This document shows, piece by piece, positions 15,959 through 25,767 of a stretch of 38,673 nucleotides of DNA (the stretch's first letter is position 1; each line of letters starts with the position of its first letter). The translations under genes were made by a program, and so were the position numbers. The stretch is from an uncultured Pelagibacteraceae bacterium. GTDB taxonomy: Bacteria; Pseudomonadota; Alphaproteobacteria; Pelagibacterales; Pelagibacteraceae. The notes below the pieces were generated by a model. It made no database searches and was not told the DNA's origin. It was given only the letters and a program-made list of their open reading frames with translations. The stretch spans positions 1 through 38,673 of the forward strand of contig CACPGM010000002.1 of the NCBI GenBank assembly GCA_902633535.1, read 5' to 3'.

Positions 15959-18339
15959 TATTTGATAGTTGGCGAGTTAACCGAGGTAAATGGTATTAAT
16001 GTAAGAGAAAAAAACAATTCTTCATTTGGCTTGACGTCTCTATCTTCATAATAATTTTTATTATATTCTATAGATGCAGTTAAACAATCATTTTTATATT
16101 CATAAATTAGATTATAAAATTCAGTGAGATCTGTTTTTCTATTTCTTCTAGTATTAAATAGGATGGAATTATTATTATCAAATCCATATTTTATTTTTCT
16201 TGCAAAATAACTATTTTGACCAATCTCGTTATTCTCTTCAAGAAAATCAAATGATGTAACAAAGTTATTTATAGTAATATCTGTTTTGATTAAATTATAG
16301 TCTACTGATTTCAGGTCATTGTCTGCAGAGAAATTATATGTAAAATCTATATTTTTATTTGGGAAAAAGCTTATTTCACCTACTATATCTGATCTTTTTG
16401 TCTGCATTTTTGTTTTTTTTGGAAGATTGTCATCATTTATATCTCTAAAGATTTGACCTAAACTAGACTTAAAAATAGTAGAATTGTCCTTTTTTGATAC
16501 ATCGTAGTCAAAACCTAAGGTCAAAGACTGACCTCCCTCTAATGAGTCACTTAAACCCAGTCTATTATCAGAAAAAATATTAGATACATAAATATTTCTA
16601 TCTAATCCTTGAATATTTTCATTTCTAAATGGACTATATTTTAAATTAATTTTTGGTGTTAAATTTGAGATAAGGAATTTACTTTCTTTTTTAAGAGGAT
16701 ATTTAATATTGTAATCAAATAAAATAAAATTATCATTTTTCAATTTATCTTGATAGCTATTAGAATTTTTTCCATCTTTTGTAGTATTCTTAAAACTTAA
16801 ATTAAAATTATTCACGAACCCTTTTTTAAAAATAAAGTTTTCAGAATTATAATTAAAGTCATTAATAATGTAATTCTCAGTTACATTTGTATTATTTTTT
16901 TGTTTAGCCCCATAACTTGAAAAGATTAAATCTCCATTAAAATTTGAATTAAGTGAAATTAATTTTGAGATTTTAAAACTTGGCAATATAAATTGATATT
17001 TATCAGAGTCTTTTTCTTTAGTTAAATCTTTGAATACAGAAGTTTCTATCATTACGTCAAGATCATCAGTACCTGCCTCAAATTTAAGATATGAGTTCAA
17101 TAAATCTTGGTTACTCTGAGTTATTGACTCTTTTAAATTTTGATGTTTTATATATGTATCATTGGATGTGTTTTCAAAATTAATTTCAATATTTGAATAA
17201 TCAAATTTTTCACTTACGCTGTTGATTATTGTATTTGAAAATATATGTGACTTTGAACCATTATCATGTTTATTTAAACTAAAATCACTTATATGTTTAT
17301 GGTTTTTTCCTACTTGACGATATTCATTTTCGATTAAAAAATCATTGTTAAGATACAATCTAGGTTTAATAGTTAAATCTTTATCTTCCGAAATTACATG
17401 GTAATACGGAATCTTCAATGAGTTTCCTGAATTTGATGAAGATATCACTGAAGGAATCAAAAAACCTGACTGTCTTTTAACAGTAGGATCTGGGTGAAAA
17501 AATTTTGGAAAATAAAATATTGGTTTATCATAAACCCTTAGCCAAGCTTTATTATATTTTATAAGTTTATTTTCTTTATCATGAATAACTTCATCTGCCT
17601 CTAACGACCATGGCGGACAACTATCTGAAGGTTCACAAGATGTAAAAATACCTTTTTTTATAGTTGAAATCGATTTATCAGAAATAATTGAATTGCCTTT
17701 TAATCTTGAATTTTTGCCCAGACCCCCGTTTTTTGTAAAATAAATTTCAATATCTTTTGCTGCTAATTGATCGCGACTCAAATCTATTATAACATTTTTA
17801 GAGTTGTAAGTATTAGAGTCTATATCATTAAAATTTATTTTTTCTGAATTAAAAATTTTATTTTTATTATAGTAATTAAAGTTAATCGCTTCGATTTTAT
17901 TTTTTAATGAATCAATTAAAATTGTTTTTTTATCTGATTTTAAAATTTCATCTTTTCTCAAATAATTTAAATTTGATGTATTAATTGTATAACCATTATT
18001 GAAATAAATTATCGTTTCATTTTTGGAAATTATTAGTTCTTTATTTTTATCATATTCGATTTCATTACTTTTTAGAGTAACATTATTAGTTTCATCAAAA
18101 ATTTTTACATTACCGTAAAAAAATAATTTATTTGTAGTTTTATAAAATCTAGTCTCATCAGCAGTTGCAATTATTCCATCTACAGTCGTAATCTTAACTT
18201 CTTCCTTAGCAATTATAAGATTTTGATTATCACTATACTCAATATATTTACTTTCAAAATCAAAAAAATTTTCTGATGAAAACAAATTCGAACTGGATAT
18301 AAGATATAAAGATATTAATAAAATTATTTTATTTTTCAT
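15958..18339 (-). CDS. lptD: LPS-assembly outer-membrane protein LptD
   Basis: Outer-membrane barrel that inserts lipopolysaccharide into the outer leaflet. 793 residues. A signal peptide (about 1-22) is followed by an OstA/LptA-like jellyroll (about 25-215) and then the barrel. The conserved junction has C235 and C241 (SCEPSDSCPPW), and YDKPIFYFPKFFHPDP matches the family. A third Cys at 752 lies near the C-terminus in NDCLTASIEYNKNYY, so a disulfide between the N-domain junction and the barrel end is possible. It overlaps lptG by 11 bases. The presence of lptD, lptF and lptG suggests that this cell makes LPS. Confidence 0.94.
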   Translation of the reverse strand: MKNKIILLISLYLISSSNLFSSENFFDFESKYIEYSDNQNLIIAKEEVKITTVDGIIATADETRFYKTTNKLFFYGNVKIFDETNNVTLKSNEIEYDKNKELIISKNETIIYFNNGYTINTSNLNYLRKDEILKSDKKTILIDSLKNKIEAINFNYYNKNKIFNSEKINFNDIDSNTYNSKNVIIDLSRDQLAAKDIEIYFTKNGGLGKNSRLKGNSIISDKSISTIKKGIFTSCEPSDSCPPWSLEADEVIHDKENKLIKYNKAWLRVYDKPIFYFPKFFHPDPTVKRQSGFLIPSVISSSNSGNSLKIPYYHVISEDKDLTIKPRLYLNNDFLIENEYRQVGKNHKHISDFSLNKHDNGSKSHIFSNTIINSVSEKFDYSNIEINFENTSNDTYIKHQNLKESITQSNQDLLNSYLKFEAGTDDLDVMIETSVFKDLTKEKDSDKYQFILPSFKISKLISLNSNFNGDLIFSSYGAKQKNNTNVTENYIINDFNYNSENFIFKKGFVNNFNLSFKNTTKDGKNSNSYQDKLKNDNFILFDYNIKYPLKKESKFLISNLTPKINLKYSPFRNENIQGLDRNIYVSNIFSDNRLGLSDSLEGGQSLTLGFDYDVSKKDNSTIFKSSLGQIFRDINDDNLPKKTKMQTKRSDIVGEISFFPNKNIDFTYNFSADNDLKSVDYNLIKTDITINNFVTSFDFLEENNEIGQNSYFARKIKYGFDNNNSILFNTRRNRKTDLTEFYNLIYEYKNDCLTASIEYNKNYYEDRDVKPNEELFFSLTLIPFTSVNSPTIK

Positions 18340-19414
18340 TAATTCTAACTATACCAATCGAAGTTATAAAAAAAAGAATAAGCAAAGGAAACCAAACAGA
18401 AACAAGTAAGGGTAGTTTTTCATTTTTTCCAATAACGCCAAAAAAGTTATTCAAGTAGTATATTATTACTGAAAACAAAATTCCTATTGTTAGTATTGAA
18501 ATTTTACTTTTGTTTAGATTAATATTATTCATAAAAACAATTGAAAAAACAGAAATTATTAGCAAATAAAAAGGAAATGAATATATTTTTTGCAGCTGAT
18601 AATCAACTTCTATAGTTGAGTAATTGATTGATTTATAATCAGTTTTGAGTTTATTTAATTGCCAAATGGATAATGAGGATAAATCAGAATATAAATTGTT
18701 TATCTTTGTATAATTGAAGTTAGTGACGAGCTCAATTTTATTAACAACTTCATTTGAGTTAATACCACTTAAAATATTTGCGTTGCTTAAAATCCAAATT
18801 GTGTGAGTGATATCAACCTTTGGAGAATATATTGTTTTTTGATAATTAAAATTTTTATCAAGGATAGTTAAAGTTACATCTCTTAGTAATTTATTATCTA
18901 CAGTTTCAGCATTTACAAAAATTATATTGGTTTCATTTTCATCTTTGATCCAAAGACCATTTTCAGTTATCGATGCCAGATATTTATTGTCTTTAGTGAA
19001 TTGATTTTTAATATTTATATAATTAAATTTTAAAATTGCGGCCAAGTTATAAAAAACTACGATCATAAAAATTCCCAAGATGAAAGTGTTTAATCCTAAC
19101 AACTTAAGAATTTGATAATTACTTAAGCTATTATTTTTGAAAGTATTTAGTTCATTTTTTTCGTTTAAATCTACAAATAAAAACATGATACTTAATAAAA
19201 CTATAAATGGGAAAAGTTGATAAATTAAATTAGGTAAATTCAAAAATATTAATAATAAAGGAACATGATAACTTATATCCATTTCAGAAAAAAACTTTAG
19301 CTCTTCTAAAACACTCATTATAAAACCAAGTACAAGAAAAACAAAAGATACTTTAAAAATATTTTGATAGAATTTTTTTAATAAATATTTTTGATATGTT
19401 TTTAAAATAATCAT
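18329..19414 (-). CDS. lptG: LPS export ABC transporter permease LptG
   Basis: One of the two inner-membrane permeases that, with the LptB ATPase, extract LPS from the inner membrane. 361 residues of the YjgP/YjgQ family: three N-terminal helices (about 13-35, 50-85 and 100-125), a periplasmic jellyroll (about 130-265) and three C-terminal helices. I call it LptG because it is the second of the pair and lies directly before lptD. Its ATG directly follows the lptF stop codon. Confidence 0.9.
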   Translation of the reverse strand: MIILKTYQKYLLKKFYQNIFKVSFVFLVLGFIMSVLEELKFFSEMDISYHVPLLLIFLNLPNLIYQLFPFIVLLSIMFLFVDLNEKNELNTFKNNSLSNYQILKLLGLNTFILGIFMIVVFYNLAAILKFNYINIKNQFTKDNKYLASITENGLWIKDENETNIIFVNAETVDNKLLRDVTLTILDKNFNYQKTIYSPKVDITHTIWILSNANILSGINSNEVVNKIELVTNFNYTKINNLYSDLSSLSIWQLNKLKTDYKSINYSTIEVDYQLQKIYSFPFYLLIISVFSIVFMNNINLNKSKISILTIGILFSVIIYYLNNFFGVIGKNEKLPLLVSVWFPLLILFFITSIGIVRINEK

Positions 19415-20530
19415 TTAGAGTTTTTTTGATTTAATTGAATATAAATAATAAAGTGTTAGAAAAGTAATCATAATAAATAAAATATTATAAGTGTTATAAA
19501 TCATATTTTTTGAAATTAAATTTATTGATACTTCTGATAAAATAACAAAAAAAGTTCCTATTAAAAAAATAGTAAATTTCCATTTATTATAACTCGAGTG
19601 AACATGAGATTTCAAAACTAAAAATGAAACAATAGAAGCGATTAAAATAATATAAAAGGGTTTAAAAGTTCTTTTATACATCTCCTGAAATAAATTTTTT
19701 TCAATTCTTTTTGAGCAATCAAAATTTATGAATTGTATCTTTATTTCTTTCTTAAAGCTCGATAAACAACTCAATATATCTTTTGAAGAGATCTCTTGAA
19801 TTTTAGAGTCAGTAATTGTTTTTGTAGAATATTTACTTAGGTCAATCTTAGTTTCATCAAAATTAAAAATTGTACTTTTTTGTTTTATATTTGTACTAAT
19901 TATTTTTCCAGACTTTAATAACAATATTTTTTCATCTGAAAAATTAATAATATTTCCATTTTTAGCAACAATCACTTGCACATTTTTCTTGTTGCTAGAA
20001 TCTTTTAAAAAAATATTTTCGATAGAATTTTTATTTTTACTATCAATAAAAACAGTCAGATCTTTTACTGTATCTATAAATTGTTTTGGTTTAATAAGTG
20101 AAGGAAAAAAATCTAGGTTTGAAGATCTTATTTTTATTCTTGCTTTATCTTGAGTAAAAGGAACTAGCCAAAAGGAAACTAATATCAAAAAAAATATTAG
20201 CATTAACGATATTTGTAAAATAAAATTTAAGAAATTAATTTTGCTAATATTATTTGACCAGTATATTAGTAGTTGGTTGTTTTCCTCATAATTTGTTAAC
20301 ACATAATACAACGCTATAAAAAAAGATAATAAAAAAGTTTTACTAAAAATCTTGGGAATATTTAAAATTGAATAGCTGAAATATGTTTTAAAACTATGCC
20401 CATCTTCAGATACAATATCTAAATAATTTACAGCCTGTAATATCCATATTATAGAAACCAAAGTAAATGATGTTAAAAAAAATATTTTTAAAACATCCAC
20501 AAAAAATTTAGTATAGATAATTTTTTTCAT
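19415..20530 (-). CDS. lptF: LPS export ABC transporter permease LptF
   Basis: Partner permease to LptG in the LptB2FG complex. 371 residues with the same layout of three helices, periplasmic domain and three helices. The FWLVPFTQDKARIKIR stretch after the third helix is typical of LptF/LptG. It is first in the minus-strand run lptF-lptG-lptD-surA-pdxA-rsmA, with spacers of zero or overlaps throughout, so all six are probably one transcript starting in the 53-base gap shared with pepA. Confidence 0.9.
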   Translation of the reverse strand: MKKIIYTKFFVDVLKIFFLTSFTLVSIIWILQAVNYLDIVSEDGHSFKTYFSYSILNIPKIFSKTFLLSFFIALYYVLTNYEENNQLLIYWSNNISKINFLNFILQISLMLIFFLILVSFWLVPFTQDKARIKIRSSNLDFFPSLIKPKQFIDTVKDLTVFIDSKNKNSIENIFLKDSSNKKNVQVIVAKNGNIINFSDEKILLLKSGKIISTNIKQKSTIFNFDETKIDLSKYSTKTITDSKIQEISSKDILSCLSSFKKEIKIQFINFDCSKRIEKNLFQEMYKRTFKPFYIILIASIVSFLVLKSHVHSSYNKWKFTIFLIGTFFVILSEVSINLISKNMIYNTYNILFIMITFLTLYYLYSIKSKKL

Positions 20531-20583
20531 TGATTAAAATTTAATTAAATATATATCACTTACTTATTATTGTTGTTAAAAAT

Positions 20584-22041
20584 ATGACTATTCAAATTAA
20601 TTATAAAAGCACTAATTTCAAAAAAAATTCAAATAATTTTGTGTTATTTGTTAATGAAAATTTTAATATTAGTAGCTTAAATAAACATATTTCAAAAAGT
20701 GAATTTTCTTATATATCTGATTTATTAAAAACAAGTGATTTAAAAAAAGATATTCTTTCTTTTAAAATTAACTCGAAAAAAACAATATTTTTAGTGTCTG
20801 TCAAAAAAGATATAAAAATATCAGAAATAGAAAATTTAGGAGCTAAATTTCATAGTTTTTTGAATAATGAAAAGAATAGAGAATATGTTGTAAACTCGGA
20901 CACAATTTTTACTAAGATAAATAATTTTGTAGGATATTTTTTACATGGATTAAAATTAAAATCCTATCAATTCAATATTTATAAATCAAAAAAAAATAAA
21001 AAAACAATTTCTATACTCGTTATAGGAAATAAGAATAAAATATCTAAGCAAGATCATTTAAAATTTAAAGCAATAGAGCAAGGAAGTTTTTTTGCAAGAG
21101 ACCTTGTGTCAGAACCAGGAAATGTTCTTCACCCAGATGAATATGCAAAAAGAATAAACACACTTAAAAAATTAGGATTAAAAATAAATATATTTGATAA
21201 AAAGAAATTAAAAAAACTTGGAATGAATGCCTTGCTTGGTGTAGGTCAAGGAAGTATTCGTGGATCATACCTTGTAACGATGGAGTGGAATGGAGCAAAA
21301 AATAATTCTAAACCCTTAGCTTTTGTCGGAAAGGGAGTTTGTTTTGATACTGGAGGTTACTCATTAAAACCTGCAAAGTTTATGGAAGATATGACTTATG
21401 ATATGGCTGGCTCAGCAACTGTGGTTGGTTTGATGAAAAATTTAGCTATTAGAAAGGCAAAAATAAATGCTGTTGGTGTTGTGGGCCTTGTAGAAAATAT
21501 GGTAAGTGGAAATGCACAAAGGCCTGGTGATATTGTAAAATCTTATAGCGGTCAAACAATTGAAATACTAAATACAGATGCCGAAGGTAGATTAGTTTTA
21601 GCTGACGCTTTAACTTACACAGAAAAAAAATATAAACCTAGATTTATTGTAGATCTTGCTACTTTAACTGGTGCTATAATAGTTTCATTAGGTTCTGAAT
21701 ATGCTGGTTTATTTTCAAATGATGAAAAGTTATCAAAACAATTATTAGATGCAGGTAATAAAGTGGAAGAAAAATTATGGAGAATGCCTCTACATAAAAA
21801 CTTTGATAAACTTATAAATTCAAAAAATGCAGATATGCAAAATATTAATTATGTTGGAGGTGCTGGATCTACAACTGCAGCACAGTTCTTACAAAGATTT
21901 ATTTTAAATAAAACACCTTGGGCACACTTAGATATAGCAGGTATGGCATTCTCAAAATATGGAGGGGCTCTTAATTCGGGTGGGGCAACAAGCTATGGAG
22001 TAAGATTATTAAATAAATTAATAGAGGATAATTATGAGTAA
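20584..22041 (+). CDS. pepA: Cytosol (leucyl) aminopeptidase, M17 family
   Basis: A two-metal cytoplasmic aminopeptidase that trims N-terminal residues from peptides. 485 residues with the usual layout: a variable N-terminal domain (about 1-160) and the catalytic domain. Metal-binding motifs are [29 protein letters not shown] and the family signature [16 protein letters not shown]. PepA is divergently linked to lptF in many proteobacteria. In E. coli it also binds DNA in cer/Xer recombination, but nothing here speaks to that. It overlaps ndk by 8 bases. Confidence 0.96.
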   Translation: MTIQINYKSTNFKKNSNNFVLFVNENFNISSLNKHISKSEFSYISDLLKTSDLKKDILSFKINSKKTIFLVSVKKDIKISEIENLGAKFHSFLNNEKNREYVVNSDTIFTKINNFVGYFLHGLKLKSYQFNIYKSKKNKKTISILVIGNKNKISKQDHLKFKAIEQGSFFARDLVSEPGNVLHPDEYAKRINTLKKLGLKINIFDKKKLKKLGMNALLGVGQGSIRGSYLVTMEWNGAKNNSKPLAFVGKGVCFDTGGYSLKPAKFMEDMTYDMAGSATVVGLMKNLAIRKAKINAVGVVGLVENMVSGNAQRPGDIVKSYSGQTIEILNTDAEGRLVLADALTYTEKKYKPRFIVDLATLTGAIIVSLGSEYAGLFSNDEKLSKQLLDAGNKVEEKLWRMPLHKNFDKLINSKNADMQNINYVGGAGSTTAAQFLQRFILNKTPWAHLDIAGMAFSKYGGALNSGGATSYGVRLLNKLIEDNYE

Positions 22042-22444
22042 TACAGAACAAACACTATCAATCATCAAGCCAGATGCAGTTGAAAGAAACTTAGAAAATG
22101 AAATAAAAGAAATGTTTAAAAATAAAGAGTTTTCAATTGTACAAGAAAAAAAAATTCAAATAGAAAAATCAGAAGCAGAAAAATTTTATAAAGTTCATGA
22201 AACAAAACCTTTTTACAACGATTTATGTGCTTATTTGTCTTCAGGACCTATTGTAGTTATGATTTTAGAGAAAGAAAATGCTGTTATAGCAAATAGAGAA
22301 TTAATGGGTGCAACCAATCCAAAAGATGCACAAGAAGGAACTATTAGAAAAAAATATGGTATTTCTATTGATAAAAATTCAGTCCATGGCTCTGATAGTC
22401 TAGAAAATGCTAAGATAGAAATTGATTTTTTTTTTAAAGATTAG
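22034..22444 (+). CDS. ndk: Nucleoside-diphosphate kinase
   Basis: Balances NTP and dNTP pools by transferring phosphate through a histidine intermediate. 136 residues. The start [12 protein letters not shown] and the catalytic His in [16 protein letters not shown] match the family signature. A good AGAGGA Shine-Dalgarno lies about 6 bases before the ATG inside the end of pepA. The C-terminus overlaps the convergent purN by 11 bases. Confidence 0.97.
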   Translation: MSNTEQTLSIIKPDAVERNLENEIKEMFKNKEFSIVQEKKIQIEKSEAEKFYKVHETKPFYNDLCAYLSSGPIVVMILEKENAVIANRELMGATNPKDAQEGTIRKKYGISIDKNSVHGSDSLENAKIEIDFFFKD

Positions 22445-23018
22445 ATAAAATTTTCTTCAATGCTCTTGGATATAGAAGATGTTCTTGTTTAAGAACTCTT
22501 TTTGTAAGTTTATCACAGGTATCGTTTTTAAAAATTTTAACTTTTTTTTGAAGAATAATCTTTCCAGAGTCTAGTTTTGCACTTACGTAATGAACAGTAC
22601 ATCCAGAACATTTTTCTTTATTATTTATAGCTTTTTGGTGTGTATTTAATCCTTTATATTTAGGCAATAAAGATGGATGAATATTTATTATTTTACCCCT
22701 AAACTTTTTAATTAAATTATTTGATAAAATTTTCATAAACCCAGCCAAACAGACCAAGTCTATCTTATTTTTTTTTAATTCAACTAAAATATTTTTTTCT
22801 GCATTTTTTTTATTTAGGTAATTAATAATCTTTTTCTTTATCTTAAATTTTCTGGCATATTTTAGTCCTTTGGCTGTTTCTTTATTTGATATAACTAACT
22901 TAATTTCATATTTTGATTTTTTTTTAAAAGAGTCTAAAATCAAACTTTTTAAATTGCTTCCGTTACCAGAAATGAATACCGCAATATTAATCTTTTTAAT
23001 TCCAGTTAATTTTGGCAT
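22434..23018 (-). CDS. purN: Phosphoribosylglycinamide formyltransferase
   Basis: Folate-dependent formylation of GAR, the third step of purine synthesis. 194 residues. Motifs are FISGNGSNLKSLI near the start, LAGFMKILS, the catalytic NIHPSLLPKYKG, and TVHYVSAKLDSGKIILQ with the catalytic Asp. The start overlaps the purM end by 23 bases, indicating coupled translation. It lies downstream of purM, a common pairing (purM-purN). Confidence 0.96.
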   Translation of the reverse strand: MPKLTGIKKINIAVFISGNGSNLKSLILDSFKKKSKYEIKLVISNKETAKGLKYARKFKIKKKIINYLNKKNAEKNILVELKKNKIDLVCLAGFMKILSNNLIKKFRGKIINIHPSLLPKYKGLNTHQKAINNKEKCSGCTVHYVSAKLDSGKIILQKKVKIFKNDTCDKLTKRVLKQEHLLYPRALKKILSNL

Positions 23019-24024
23019 TCATTTTAACTTTATTTTTACCTCGAATAATTTTTCCAATCATATAAGGCTTATATTCTTTTGGAAAATATCTATTAATCTT
23101 TTTTAAATTTTTAGAACTAATGATTAAACAAAAACCAACGCCACAATTAAAAGTTTTTAACATTTCTTTATCAGAAACATTATTTTGTTTTAACCATTTA
23201 AATATCTTTAAAGTTTTAATTTTATCTAAATAAATATCAGCACATAATCCATCAGGTATTACTCTTTTAATATTGTCTGATAATCCACCGCCTGTAATAT
23301 TCGCACAGCCATTCAATAGTTTTTTTTTAATTAAATTAAGCACCTCATTTACATAAATTTTAGTCGGTCTTATAAGTTCATTTTTTAAAAAATTATTTTT
23401 TTTAATATCTACTTTTTTTTTATCTAATATGTGTCTTACCAAAGAATATCCATTAGAATGAACCCCAGAAGATGGAATAGCTAATATCAAATCTCCATTC
23501 TTTATTTTTTGTTTGTTTAATATTTTATTTTCATCAACAACACCAACTGCAAATCCCGCAATATCAAATTTCCCTTTTTCATAGGTGCCTGGCATCTCAG
23601 CAGTTTCACCCCCGACAAGTTCACAGTTTGCTATTTTACAACCTTTAATGACTCCTTTAAGAATAGATTTGAGTTTTTTTAAATCAATTTTGTTAATAGA
23701 AATATAGTCTAGAAATAATATTGGCTGTGCACCTTGAACAATTAAGTCATTTACACTCATTGCCACAAGATCAATCCCAATAGTATCATATTTATTTAAT
23801 AAATTTGCTATCTCAATTTTAGTTCCAACACCATCTGTGCAGGCAACTATTTTTGGTTTTTTTACATTGTTGGGAAGGTCTGAAATGGAGCCAAATCCAC
23901 CAATATTTTTGAACTTTTTGTTGCCTTTTTTTTTTGATGATATCTTTGATATGAAATCTACAAATTTATCAGCCGCACTTATGTTGACGCCACTTTTTTT
24001 ATAGGTAAAGAGTTTTTTATTCAT
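22996..24024 (-). CDS. purM: Phosphoribosylformylglycinamidine cyclo-ligase (AIR synthetase)
   Basis: ATP-dependent ring closure of FGAM to AIR in purine synthesis. 342 residues, the family length. Visible motifs are the N-terminal YKKSGVNISAADKFV, GGFGSISDLP, the conserved ACTDGVGTKIEIA, CELVGGETAEMPGTY, and the C-terminal NITGGGLSDNIKRV. First gene of purM-purN, divergent from the DUF2066 gene with only 22 bases between start codons, so the two promoters must overlap or lie inside the genes. Confidence 0.97.
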   Translation of the reverse strand: MNKKLFTYKKSGVNISAADKFVDFISKISSKKKGNKKFKNIGGFGSISDLPNNVKKPKIVACTDGVGTKIEIANLLNKYDTIGIDLVAMSVNDLIVQGAQPILFLDYISINKIDLKKLKSILKGVIKGCKIANCELVGGETAEMPGTYEKGKFDIAGFAVGVVDENKILNKQKIKNGDLILAIPSSGVHSNGYSLVRHILDKKKVDIKKNNFLKNELIRPTKIYVNEVLNLIKKKLLNGCANITGGGLSDNIKRVIPDGLCADIYLDKIKTLKIFKWLKQNNVSDKEMLKTFNCGVGFCLIISSKNLKKINRYFPKEYKPYMIGKIIRGKNKVKMNAKINWN

Positions 24025-24046
24025 TACAATATTATTTAAAATAATT

Positions 24047-25108
24047 ATGTATTATCAAAAATTCTTATATATTTTTTTTGTAACTCTAGCTCTAAATTTA
24101 TCTTTTTTTTCCACAATGAAGGTAAATGCTAAAGCTTTTTTAATAGATGAAATACAGATATCAGAAAAATTAGAGAACAATTTCAATAAAGATATTCTTA
24201 TAAATAAGGGTTTTAAAAAAGCTTTTAAAGAATTGATGACTACTTTGGTTAAAACTGGAGACTTAGCCAAAACTAATGATATTAGCATAAATGAAATTAA
24301 GAGTATGATTGAAACATTTTCAATTAAAGAAGAAAAATTTATTCAAAAAAAATATAGTTTAAATTTAGGAGTTTCATTTAATAAAAAAAAAATTTTTAAA
24401 TATTTGTCATCTAAAAACATATTTCCAACTCAAATTTTTAGAGAAAAATTTTTATTTATTCCAGTAATTATAGATCAGTTTAATAGTGATCTCTTAGTGT
24501 TTTCAAATAACCCAATTCATAAAAATTGGAAAAAGGTAGATAAAAAAAGTTTTTTGATTGAGTATATTTTACCTACAGAAGATTTAGAAGATTTTAATTT
24601 AATTAAAAAGAATTATTCAGAACTAGAAAATTATGATTTTAATGAAATAATAAAAAAATATTTTTTAAACCATTCTATTATTGCTTTAATTTTTAAGGAT
24701 GATCATCAAATAAAAGTTTTATCTAAGATTAATATAAAAGATAAACAAGTTATAAAAAGTAACACTTTTGAAGATATTGATTTTGATAATGAAGAGAACT
24801 TAATATCTTTAATTGATAATTTAAAAAATATATACGAAGATTTTTGGAAAGATCATAACTTAATCAACTCTTCAATTAAACTTTCTCTTTCAATAAAAAT
24901 TGATAATAAAAATTTTAATTTAACAACAGAATTTGAAAAAACTTTAGATAAGATTGATTTAATAAGTAGCTATTCTATTATTAAGTTTGATCAAAATTTT
25001 ATATTCTATGAGGTAATATTTAATGGAACCCCGAAAAATTTTATCAACATCATGAATAATCAAAATTATAATTTTGATACCCAAAATAAAACATGGATTT
25101 TAAAATGA
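24047..25108 (+). CDS. DUF2066 family exported protein
   Basis: A 353-residue protein with an N-terminal signal peptide or anchor (about 1-28; hydrophobic run then VNAKA). The early segment KGFKKAFKELMTTLVKTGD matches the 'A...AL..ll.r..g' helix typical of DUF2066 proteins. The function of that family is unknown; it is often coded just upstream of hda in alphaproteobacteria, as here. The rest is a mixed alpha/beta protein without clear motifs. The stop overlaps the hda start as ATGA. Confidence 0.75.
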   Translation: MYYQKFLYIFFVTLALNLSFFSTMKVNAKAFLIDEIQISEKLENNFNKDILINKGFKKAFKELMTTLVKTGDLAKTNDISINEIKSMIETFSIKEEKFIQKKYSLNLGVSFNKKKIFKYLSSKNIFPTQIFREKFLFIPVIIDQFNSDLLVFSNNPIHKNWKKVDKKSFLIEYILPTEDLEDFNLIKKNYSELENYDFNEIIKKYFLNHSIIALIFKDDHQIKVLSKINIKDKQVIKSNTFEDIDFDNEENLISLIDNLKNIYEDFWKDHNLINSSIKLSLSIKIDNKNFNLTTEFEKTLDKIDLISSYSIIKFDQNFIFYEVIFNGTPKNFINIMNNQNYNFDTQNKTWILK

Positions 25109-25767
25109 AAAATTTGAATCAATTAATTATCAAGTTTGATCATGAACAAAATTTTAAAGATGATGATTTTTATGTATCAAGTAGCAACAAGCATATTTTT
25201 ACTTTATTAAATCAATGGCCAAAATGGGAAAAAAACTTCTTAAATATAAGTGGAGAAAAGTTTTCTGGAAAAACTCATCTTGTAAATATGTTTATTAAAA
25301 AATTTAAAGGCATCAAGTTTGAAGCAAATTCATTTACTGATAAAAATCTCAAAACTATTAAAATTCATGAAAATATAATTTTAGAAAATTTAGATAAAAA
25401 TGTTGACGAAAAGTTAATCTATAGTTTATTTAATATTATTGATTTGGATAATAAGTTTATTATTACTACATCAACAAAACCCATTGTGGATTTAGATTTT
25501 TCATTGGTTGATTTGAAATCAAGAACAAAAAATTTTTTATTACATAAGATAGAAAAACCGAATGATGAATTGATGTTTGCCCTGATATTAAAAAATTTAT
25601 CTGACCGTCAAATATCTATTGATAAAAAACTTGTAGATTTTATTATCAAAAGAATAGAAAGATCGTATAGTAAAATATTTGAATTTATATATAAAATTGA
25701 CGAATTAAGTTTAAAAAAGAAAAAACCAATTGATTTTAAGATTATAAAAGAGATTTTAGGAGAATAA
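25105..25767 (+). CDS. hda: DnaA-related regulator Hda (DnaA/Hda family AAA+ protein)
   Basis: Hda stimulates hydrolysis of ATP bound to DnaA together with the sliding clamp, preventing re-initiation of replication. Read from the ATG at 25105 it has 220 residues. This start overlaps the previous stop as ATGA, whereas the in-frame ATG at 25093 would give a 16-base overlap. The clamp-binding-like NQLIIKF is at the N-terminus, the P-loop GEKFSGKTH at 50-58, and a C-terminal lid region has RIERSYSKIFEFIYKIDELS. The DNA-binding domain of DnaA is absent, which fits Hda. The Walker B region (IILENLDK) is weak, as in other alphaproteobacterial members. Confidence 0.88.
   Translation: MKNLNQLIIKFDHEQNFKDDDFYVSSSNKHIFTLLNQWPKWEKNFLNISGEKFSGKTHLVNMFIKKFKGIKFEANSFTDKNLKTIKIHENIILENLDKNVDEKLIYSLFNIIDLDNKFIITTSTKPIVDLDFSLVDLKSRTKNFLLHKIEKPNDELMFALILKNLSDRQISIDKKLVDFIIKRIERSYSKIFEFIYKIDELSLKKKKPIDFKIIKEILGE
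25758..25763 (+). promoter_or_regulatory. Shine-Dalgarno site that supports the TTG start of aspS
   Basis: AGGAGA in the last codons of hda lies 4 bases before TTG at 25768. No ATG near this point fits the conserved N-terminus of AspRS. Confidence 0.7.
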